Source of the DNA: Lethocerus indicus
Taxonomy: Eukaryota > Arthropoda > Insecta > Hemiptera > Belostomatidae
Assembly: GCA_019843655.1 (NCBI GenBank)
Contig: JACDQD010000103.1
Coordinates: 7,006,001-7,070,000, forward strand
DNA: 64,000 bases
Direction of reading: 5' to 3'
Both the position numbers and the translations under genes were made by a program. The notes below the pieces were generated by a model. The model worked only from the letters and a program-made list of their open reading frames with translations. It searched no databases and was not told the DNA's origin. Position 1 is the stretch's first letter. Each line of letters begins with the position of its first letter. Shown here piece after piece: positions 54,501-64,000 of the stretch.

Positions 54501-57012
54501 GAGGATCGGTTTCACTTTCGACGTCGAGGGGAAGCGCCGGGTTCAGGTTTGAACCTGTCTCAACCAATTACAAACTCAGTCCTCCAGCCGCTCGAGCGGA
54601 ATTCCACCGTCAAGCAACTTTCATTACTGAATTCAATCAAAAGAATACCCCACGGTAATAAATATATTTATCTATATAACTATAGATTTCATTCTGCATC
54701 ACAAACCTTATTGAATAGTATAATACAAGAAATTCGGCGACAATAACGTAATTTATCAGCTACTAATAAATAAGCCAGTGGTAACCCCTTTATTTAGCTG
54801 GTCGCACGGCTAATTTCGAAAACATTATCTTTCCATCACATAAAATCGGACTTTCTCTGTTAATACAATATGAGTAAAAGTTATATAAAAGTTGATTGCA
54901 TTGGATATTAAATATTATAGACAAACACAGTATATGGGACTGGATAGTTCTTTGACTTTTTTAACGGTTTTAATTATAAGCCCTTTAACTTAATTTACAT
55001 ATGTATTGACCACACATTATAATTTTCTATAGTTAAACACTTTCAAAACTGTTGTTTTCAAACATGTGGTCTGGAGCTAGACGATTCTCAGTCATTCTAC
55101 GTGATCGACCCATTGAGATATAATTCAAAACCCGTTATGTTTTCTTAAACACGTTATGTTTCCAGGCTATACCTCCGCTATATCCATCATTCGATATAAC
55201 ATTTAATTAGATGGCCGGGACTATCGGATAAAGGTTACAATCGTCGCAGGCCTTGAAACTTCGAAGAAATAAACCTCCCTAAGCGCCTTCGGGACGAATT
55301 CGAGCCGGGAACAACGAAACTTTCCACAGAGGAACTGACTCAATAGGAGCCGCTGATTGCCCACTTTGAAAGCAAACTCGGTGTGTGTTCCGAATTTGCA
55401 TTGCAATTAAGAAACCGCGCTATAAGTAAACAGGCCGGTCGTGAATTTAAACAGAAAATACATAATCACTCCCATACTGTCTATGCATATGGAAACTCAC
55501 GTTTAGATTAAATGAAAGTTAAATAAGACCGACTTCATTATATCGACTGATTTTCTTTGTTTAGATGATTCTGCTTTAGAAATAATTATATAATAAATTA
55601 GAACGAATGACGACATTATTGTGAAATAACCATGGTAGGATCACTGCCGTGTCTATGAGAATTATAGATAAGTATGCGTAATGAATTTGAGACATAAGTT
55701 AACTTTAAATCCCTATATCTGAGTCAGACAACAAGAAGCTAGTTGACGATTTAAAAATGATCTACCGCTAATGCAGATCAATCGGAAAATAAATAAAGCC
55801 GTTTATTTTTAGCAATAAAAATCATAGTCCAACTAAAGCATTAATACACAATAAATAATAATTGTTTATTTATTTTCCAGTTTCATGTACTGCATGGACT
55901 ATGTCTGAATGTGGGAAGTGAACTGTGTTAAATACATAACCATACTGGACGACTGGACGTACGATCGATTCCTCGTTTTTCTATAAGGACCTTATTACTT
56001 AAAAGGATACATCTATTAAAGCGATACGCCGCCGCCCAATCAAGGAAGGTCTTGAAATTTCGCCTACGTGACTTTGGCCGCGTTCTATCACTTGAAGGGC
56101 CGGGTATCAATCAAACGGGCAACGAGATAATGGGGCATTCTAATGGGAAAGAGTTAAGGGGTTACGAACTTTACCCCCTTTTAAAACAAGAAACGCGCAG
56201 CCCCCTTATCGATTGGACGGGCTAGACAAAAAAATTTCTTCCCATCCCACCAATCGTTGTAGACCTCTCGATATTGAGGAGCTTGCACCGCGTTCGTTTT
56301 TATTTCCTGAAAAAGATCCAAGTGTTCTGTCAAGAAAATTCCCTGTGAGTACGAAGAAACAAAGTGTGATTAGCACTATGACCACGCTTCCTCCAACGTC
56401 TTTGAGGATTCATCATTATAAGACTTATTGGGATGATTCGCTGAAGAAATTGTTTAAATACTAAATGGTCAAAGTTAAGCACAGTATATATTAATATATT
56501 TGTAACTGCCTGCATGTAACTGATGCAATTGTGCTTTCTTCATTCCCTAAGGAACCGCGAAATAATTCTCCAGTCAAATATGGAATTCCGCAATGCATAA
56601 TCACGTCATTGGAAAGCAGTCGATTTGAATAATAACACAAGGCGTCCCGATGGGAACCGGTCCTCCCAGAATGAAGTGACGCAACCCTCCCCGATGACAC
56701 CGGTTACCCGACTTCGACTTCGATTTTAAAGCCGATTAAAACACCGAACAAGAACTACAGGTTTCAATATCCTGCCTCCACCTTTTACCTACCGTAACAC
56801 AATTTTCTCCCAACGAAACACCGAAAATTTGCATTAAGTCATCGCTAAAAAAGCTTTGGCTCCGGACCGAGATTCAGCCTGATAAAAATATCGGGAATGT
56901 TTCGTAAGGATCCGTAAATGTACGAAAGGAAATTCACGAATTAATACTTAAATGTTAGTCAATTATATTTTTAATTATAATAAAATATCTTATAAAATTA
57001 TGATGATGAGTA

Positions 57013-57014
<2 letters not shown>

Positions 57015-57068
<54 letters not shown>
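57015..57068. repeat. (AT)27 microsatellite
   Basis: 54 bp of uninterrupted AT dinucleotides. Likely polymorphic in length and prone to assembly error. No coding context. Confidence 0.97.
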
Positions 57069-57070
<2 letters not shown>

Positions 57071-60000
57071 CAACCATTAGTGCATGTAAGCGGCCGGTAT
57101 TATAGAAAACAAGACCTCATTTCTAATAATGTGTAAGCAATTCAAAATAACATCAGCGCTGAGAAAGTAGAGAAAATTAATTAATTTAACAAGGTAAGAA
57201 TGAATTTGTACGTTATTATGATTATAATTGCGCTAAAGCACAACACTGACGACTAAATTGAGCAATGAGTTAAGTGTTGCACTTGGAAAGATCTGGTCAG
57301 TGTTATTGAAAGCGTTTGAACTGGCTTCAAGTGGAGAACCCTCCCACCACTGCCATCGAGGCAACAATATTAACTCAGACAAATGATAATTAAATTGAAG
57401 TAAACCCACCACAGAACAAGGACTTCACAAGTCGGAGTTTATTACGAGAAAAGTACTCGTATCGTATTATTTTATGTTTCGGAAAGATGTTTACAAGAAT
57501 TACAGAAGACATTTACAAAAATGTAACAGCGTAATCGAGGTCGAATAACTACGGAAAAAACAAAAGGGGAAAATTCTTAGAAAATGTCGAAACTCCTATG
57601 ATAAATAAGCTGGCATATTACAAAGGCCGATTGAGCGAAAATTGTTCATGACCGTTCATGCTAATGCGTTCTTGGCTCGGCTTATTTACTTGCCTTATTT
57701 GTACCTTTAAATTTCGTGACTACGTATTTGTCAAGGATTTTGTTCTCCAAGATATTTCTCCGAGCCTTCCACGGGGCTAGAACCATGAGTTGTACTCTTG
57801 TCGGACATAATTCATAATAGAATCAACTTCTGTTTATAATCTCCAGTACATTTTTGTTCAATTATCACTTCAGAATATTAATCGCGTCTTAGTCATTTAT
57901 AGTGAACATATGAAAGGACGGAATCATTTGTGCATCTAATATCTTTTTAAGCTTGACGGAATTTTCCGAAAAAATCGTTGGTTATAATCGATTAATTATT
58001 ACAACATACGTTCAGTTGAACTGGACCGGTTTACTACTGACTCTTGTTAGTATACTAATGAAATGTACCTGCATGTCCAACAAAATAGATTAAATAGAAC
58101 GCATCGTACTTCTAAAGTTATTTTAAACATGTTTAAAGAAATTTGCAAGATTAAATAACTACCTAAATAATAAGCTTATGAAATAAAATAAAATTCAGTA
58201 CACGTAGGCGATTTAATCTTCATAAAATTGGTCCAAAGAACCGGAAAGAGTTTGTTCGCCGCCTCGTTTGCCGTGTAAAAAATTTGTAAAATCGTACTAA
58301 CAAATTCGTAAACACGATTTTAGATAAATTACCCATTTGTTGTAGTCAAGGCTCCATGTAAATGATGCGTCGCTCTCGGCGCTTATTTTAAAAGGTTAAT
58401 TCTCTACCGGGAGAATAAATTATTCGAAGACCGCTCATCCGGTACATCGGCAAGGTTACCCAACGGCTAACTTTCAAGATGCTATTCACGATTTCTTTTC
58501 GACAATGAAGTTATAAAATGGCCGTAAGTTTTCCCCGAGATATAATGTCATCCCCTAAAGATTCTCAGTTGGGCATCCGTGTCTGGGAGCGGCGAGGACG
58601 TATGTCGTGTAAATAATCTGTTTAGGCCGACGATTCGAATTTGACGGAAGATCGTGCCGTTAACGGTTATAGCGGTATTAAAACTATTCACGACCGAGAC
58701 CGAGAGTGCGATGGCCGGTGCACTTTCACCGCTATTTTTTTGCGAGTCAAGTTCATCCGTTTCAAAAGCTGGACTTTAGACCCTCACGAGCCTGCCTGAA
58801 TCGCCTCACGAGTATGCCAAACCACTCGTATTTAAACTAGGGAGCGTTCCAAACAAAGTAGAGATGATTTATTGTCGAGGGGATTGGTTTACTGATAAAT
58901 GGCAGTCTCGTGGTGCACCGAATTTAACAGATATTATGTGCTAATGTTGATTTATATTCGTTTCCACTTAAAAATTAATTAACTGAAAATTGAGACCTTC
59001 GCGTGGGATCGAACCATCACTTTCATGGTGCTGAACAATCACCAGTAATATTGCAGAATAGATCTTAATTAGTTCTTAGAATTCAGTTATTTAATAGTTT
59101 TATTAGCGTAAATTGCAGGGTAAAGCTTTATCATCCCCACGTTGACCTTAGAAATTAAATTAGAAAACTTCCTTAGGAGAAAATCACCTGAAACCGAGCT
59201 AAGGAGGCAGGCTTACACTATCGGATCGATTTCAACAGACCTTTTAAAAATCCGGGAGAGGCGGACCCCGGGTGTATCGAATGTCCGCCATTCTTTTGCC
59301 GAAGTGGCTCTAATGTATTCGCAACACCGGAAAGAAAAACCTTGGGTTTGGGCCAAATTCAGGCTTAGGGACAGTACCGGACGACCCGATTAAATACTAC
59401 CTGAAAGCGGCAGTAAATTTAGCCGGCTACTCCCACCCGAGAAGGAAACAACTAACAGATAGCCCAACACGAAATTTATAATGTGCCTGCGAAAAGATTT
59501 CCGTACAACCTTCACGAAACGAACAGATACAACTGAAAATTATGTTCGCTCATTGTAATTTCTTTAAAAAAACAAAAAAACGGGAATGTTAGTTCAGTAA
59601 TCTTGACAGGAATCAATCCCTACATTCTTCCCCAACAAAACCACAAATTCTTTAGTGCAGATTCGGTTCTGATAAATGCTATTAAAGTTTTTAAATGCCT
59701 TTCAAAGATTGTAATTGTTTACCAGATCCCCTTGGGAATAAGGTAACCGTGATAGAACGAGCAAGGGTCACATCTTCCTCTCTCCGGCCCATCCGATGAA
59801 GTCATTGTTCGATAATGAAAGTTTAATCGAATAACGTTTTACAGGCTAAGGACAAATATTGTCGTCCACTATCGTATTCGAGCTTGATCACAAATCAGCG
59901 CTAAAACACCGTAATAACGAAATGTTGAACTGTTGAAGCCCCATTTGTTTTTGTACATGATATACACTGATGAAATGAATGATTTCTTATACCCGATAAA

Positions 60001-61162
60001 TAAGACAGTATTGTCTTTTCTGCATAAGCAAGACGCATTCGAAAGATTTATGTATTGTTTCGGGGCCAGTCAAACGAAGATGCCGATTCAGGCGTCAGAA
60101 TATTGATGAGAAATCGTTAAGGGGACCATAACATTAAAAAACAAATGTCCGTACCCATTTAGGTCTCCCCCAAGAGTTTTAACTCAGCGCATTAACCTGG
60201 GAAACAATGTTATCAAAATAGATATATATCTAACGACCGGGAGTTTTTAATCAACGCCAACACGCGGGTCGAGTCTGTATTCTACTTAAGGTATCTTCGT
60301 TGGGACTGGGGCAGTAGTCGACGGTAAGCCACGGCCGGCCATTAAACATAAAATAGTCTATCTAACGTCTCCGTTCTTTTCTTCTCGTTAGTCCGGCCCC
60401 AAATAACATACCTTATCTTCAGAAAAGGTGGCTGTCCCTTTGTTTCCCAAGGAAAACTAACTGCCCGACCATTCTAACAAAGTGTCGTGGACTCCCACTC
60501 CCACTCGGCTTTATTTGGACCGATCGGAATTGTAGTACGCGATAAGAAAATATCGAATACGCATTGTATAATCGAATGATGCGTTGAATGAACATATATG
60601 AACATTTTTCCAAAACGGCACTACTCGCTTGACGCACTCGACAGTTTTACCGCGTTCAAATTTAAAATGCGTGATTTGTCACATGCCACTTGAAGAAAGA
60701 GTTAGTCGACGCATTGAGACAAAGTTAAAATGAGAGTTATAATATTCAAAATCAAGTGAACTTCAAGAGTTTTACTTCATTTTACTACTTAATTAATACT
60801 GCAAATGTTTATTATATTTTAAATTTAAACTTAAAAACCGAGAGTTTATTATAACCACTGAATTATTCTAAATTTTGTAAATGTCAAGGACAAAAGCTGT
60901 TTGGCTCACGAATTCCTTAATTTGTTTTTCCGATTCATGCTGTAAAGTTATGTTGATAATGCCAAGCGTAATTTTACTGGTAAGCGTTATCGGAGAGATC
61001 AAAAGTCGGAGCCGGTGGATGCATAAGCCCCTAACAGATAACACCTTATTCAAATAGTACGCCCGTGTTACTCCGCTACAGCAGGCATACTAAAGTTGTT
61101 AGTTATTACCAAGTTTTCTACTTTTCGGTATAATACACTTTAAGTCTTTATTCCATCCGGAC

Positions 61163-61186
61163 GGACATGTCCTTCCGGAAATGTCC
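61163..61186. promoter_or_regulatory. p53-family-like response element
   Basis: GGACATGTCC matches the p53 half-site RRRCWWGYYY in all ten positions. Four bases later GGAAATGTCC matches all but the core C. An outer inverted repeat (TCCGGAC / GTCCGGA) encloses the pair at 61156-61190. The motif match is seen; binding is inference. Confidence 0.28.
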
Positions 61187-62045
61187 GGACTGGTCATTTC
61201 CGAGAGTGTATTCACCTCACACTCTGTTGATTGAGTAGATAAATAATGTACATAGTCAACGTAACAGTTTGAATATTTTTTTGTTTTTCGTGGTCATTTG
61301 TTGATTTTGTCCCCGGTCCATTGATAAATATTGACCGCACGCTATTCTAGATGAGAGGAACCCGAAACAGTTTTATCTCCTGACAAGAAACTACAGAAAA
61401 TAACACGACATATAATCTCCATAATTGTTGAAAATATGAGAATACTATTATAATTTCAAACCTTCGACTCTTCCAATTTGGATCTTCTCTTCAGATACAG
61501 ATAACCAGGTCAGCGATGTTGGCAAATGAATGATTTTTTATATCGAAAAGTACGATATTAATTCACAAATGTAATCACCGATAAAACGCCTCACTACGAA
61601 AACTCATTTCAAGGATGATTTCCGAGTGACGCCTAACCACGAACTGTTTATATCGTGCTCAAGCACTTAACTGAGCTTAGAAACGAGCCACTTTGGGACA
61701 GTTCCAAAGACCGTGTCATCCCGTCACCACGGAGCGACTGTTCACAATTGCGTCAGCGGTTGCGCGACGCGAAAGAAGACAGAAGGACGATGCCGCCTAT
61801 AATTGAATATACACATTTCGCTGCGCTCAGGCGTCGCGAAAGGAAATCTTGTTGGTAGAAATTCAGCGGACGGATGAAGTCACCGAACATCAAGAGACGG
61901 TTCTGTTGATAAGTGCACATCTTTTTTCGGCCCCACGCCTCTTAGGCATTCCAACGTTTCCACGCTACATTTCCTCCTATTCCATTTTTTTTACATTCAT
62001 CCAAACACATTTCTCTGTTTACTGCTCCGATTTATCTGCCGTTTG

Positions 62046-62063
62046 AACGAATTTAAATTCGTT
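62046..62063. repeat. Perfect 18-bp palindrome
   Basis: AACGAATTTAAATTCGTT reads the same on both strands. No function can be inferred from sequence. Confidence 0.55.
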
Positions 62064-62522
62064 TAAATGTTCGATTATTCCGGTAACGCTCTTTAAATTT
62101 AAGCTATGCTTTATATTTTAGGGGATGAACATTCTTTGTGCCTAAATTTTTTTGTTTAGCATACAGTCACATTAAATTATAACCCACTAACATATTGAAC
62201 TGGTTACCCTACACAGAATCTAAATTTACAAATAATCTAGAGTTGGGACCACTTGGGGGCAGGTGTTACAGCATAACTCAGAAATATGTTCGAGAAAGTG
62301 GTTAGTAAGTAGTGATTATGAAATGAAAACCCACTGCCTGTATAAAGCAGCAGTACTATTGATAACAGAAAGTGTAAAAGGTCATTTACAATTGATTTAA
62401 ATCGAATCTTTAATATTAATAATGCGATATAACTACAGCATTATTTAATTAATTATTATAAGTTTATCACCAGCATTATTGATTATATTCCATCGAATAA
62501 TCAGAGTGAATGAGAATGAGAG

Positions 62523-62561
62523 TGTTCATGTAAGAATCTTTACAAGACTCTTACATGAACA
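62523..62561. repeat. Compact hairpin, 13-bp perfect stem plus inner stem
   Basis: TGTTCATGTAAGA and TCTTACATGAACA pair perfectly. Inside, after one A.C mismatch, TCTT pairs with AAGA around a three-base loop. At 39 nt in total it is shorter than a usual insect pre-miRNA, and I recognise no miRNA seed. Confidence 0.6.
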
Positions 62562-64000
62562 GCTATATCGAACAAGAGAAAGGTAACGTATAAACAAAGT
62601 AATTTATAGATGAACATGAATTTTGCGGTGAACGTGATGATTCACTCAAATAGAAGACCGTTATTATCATTATCCTTTAATGGTTGGTTAATCCAAATGA
62701 GCATTAAATAAATTCAAATGAGTATACTACATACTAAATTACCAACTGCTATCGTAAACAATTAAAAGTTGTAATTATTTCACTGAATTTCACTTCTACC
62801 TAAATTGTTGTTTTGAAATATAATTCAGCACGCAATACAAAATTATACAATCTATTATTCATTATCGCTTAATTAAATCAGATCGGTTAATTAAAACAAT
62901 GAAGGTTATTGCAGCCTTCAGTCTGCATTGTTTCAAATACAATTTCACAATCATTGAATTATTAATTTTAAATTTGTTGCAAAATACATACAGGTAATAT
63001 ATTTGTCAACAGTCAATGTTTTTATTATGACGTTTAAACTTGGTATATTTAGCAAAAATAATAATAAAACAAAACAAATAGTAGTTTTATGTATGCTCTA
63101 TTTTTATAAGTAAACGTATCAGGTTAGTATTATTAAATTCAAATGTATTACGGATTTCCTAACATCTGAATGTTACCAACTATACAGGCATAAGTTATTA
63201 AATTGTACAATTTAAAATCATTGTCTAAAGTTGAAAAAGAATGACTACCCAGTATAGTAGGGCTGTAGACCTGAATCCCTGACCTCGTAAAAATACACAG
63301 AATATACAAAGTGCAATATACACACAGTGCAATGTAGTTTTTATACAACGAATAGTTGAATTAAAAAATGTACACGGATATATCTGTCTCGAATTCTAGC
63401 CTATTCTATTGTTCTTTAAAATATATAATTAAGCGCCTAGTGTGAGTAATTAATTTAAAAAACAATTATAGAAAAACCGGACAGCCATTAGGAATATAAT
63501 GGGACTGTTGGATTGAAAGGTATCCAGGAGAAATGAGATAAGAGGTTGGCGGGAGTAATAATAACGGTAAATCGGTTGGAGGAGGCCCCCTAAGGTCCTT
63601 GTTAAGCCATCAAGTTGCTTCAATTATGTTGTCATCCTGCAAGAGATATTTCCATTTCGGGGAGCCCATATCTGTTTTAGCGAAAGTACGATACTGTTTC
63701 AGGAATCGTGTTATGTAATTCATGGCAAGTGAACTTTATTTTCCTTCCTTTACAAGCACAGATTATATGAAGTATAGCTGTTGGATTAAATTTTACTTTG
63801 TGTGGAATTCCTTCAAATCTCCTACCATTGTTGAAATTACAAAATAAATCTTTATTATAAAATAACATCACTTTGGGGTTTAAGAAACTTCAGGGACTAG
63901 CAATATCAATTTTGTATTATTCTGCGTTATGTAAATTATACATCCAGATGGAAGAACATAATATTATATATCCTATTTGAGTTTAGTATTTAAATACCCT

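Larger units (their letters stand above)
51518..64000. other. Upstream formin intron, 5' part: no gene seen
   Basis: Predominantly AT-rich, with small GC-richer patches near 52830-52990, 56000-56240, 58660-58800 and 61680-61850. It holds the (AT)27 repeat, the p53-like site and the hairpin at 62523. No upstream DID exon was found on the minus strand, so the previous formin exon probably lies beyond 64000. Confidence 0.4.

Noticed and set aside
56213..56464. 83-codon plus-strand frame with a GTGAGT donor-like site inside
   Set aside because: Reads somewhat like protein but has no homology I recognise and no matching acceptor/donor pair.
58995..59060. B-box-like GGTTCGATCCC on the minus strand, suggesting a tRNA or SINE
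   Set aside because: No pairing T-stem, no A box at the right distance and no second copy.
59395..59420. Minus-strand CCGCTTTCAG joined to GTAGTA as another ratchet site
   Set aside because: The acceptor half is fair, but GTAGTA is a poor donor.

Overview
This looks like a piece of a eukaryotic genome, probably an insect. It is AT-rich, CpG is not depleted, and protein-coding sequence is almost absent. It contains no operons, ribosome binding sites, rRNA genes, CRISPR arrays or recognisable intact transposon genes. I cannot name the species.

The one coding element I can defend is a short exon on the minus strand at 18904-18975, possibly extended to 19029. Its frame reads MESRIGLDYIVDNPDY followed by TAKLAA. 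This resembles the inhibitory (DID) region of INF2-type formins, called formin 3 (form3) in flies. It has a GT donor, two in-phase AG acceptors, and phase 1 at both ends. Most of the window is therefore best read as two introns of this gene: at least 18.9 kb downstream of the exon (1-18903) and at least 45 kb upstream of it (18976/19030-64000). The gene runs from high to low coordinates, and its other exons lie outside the window or were not recognised.

The upstream intron carries a near-ideal recursive-splicing (ratchet) site at 51486/51487 on the minus strand. A branch-point-like CTATAAC and a pyrimidine tract lead to CAG joined directly to GTAAGT. A weaker candidate lies at 35388/35389. 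It is about 16 kb from both the strong site and the exon, so the intron could be removed in roughly equal steps. This is inference from sequence.

The rest is intronic DNA in which AT-rich stretches alternate with dozens of 150-700 bp CpG-rich patches. The largest are near 20.3-21.1, 26.1-26.7, 39.0-39.55 and 45.1-46.1 kb. They may be conserved non-coding or regulatory elements, but that needs comparative data. Dispersed elements include an old repeat family with at least five diverged copies (14.6, 27.9, 29.5, 31.4 and 36.4 kb), a tRNA-like SINE candidate near 5.7-5.9 kb, an (AT)27 and a (GA)13 microsatellite, homopolymeric G and C runs, and several perfect hairpins or palindromes. Most long reading frames lie in the CpG-rich patches, often open on both strands, and look like chance openings.

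I found no convincing undescribed multi-gene system. The items most worth following up are the recursive splice sites, the alternative acceptor of the formin exon, and the dispersed repeat family.
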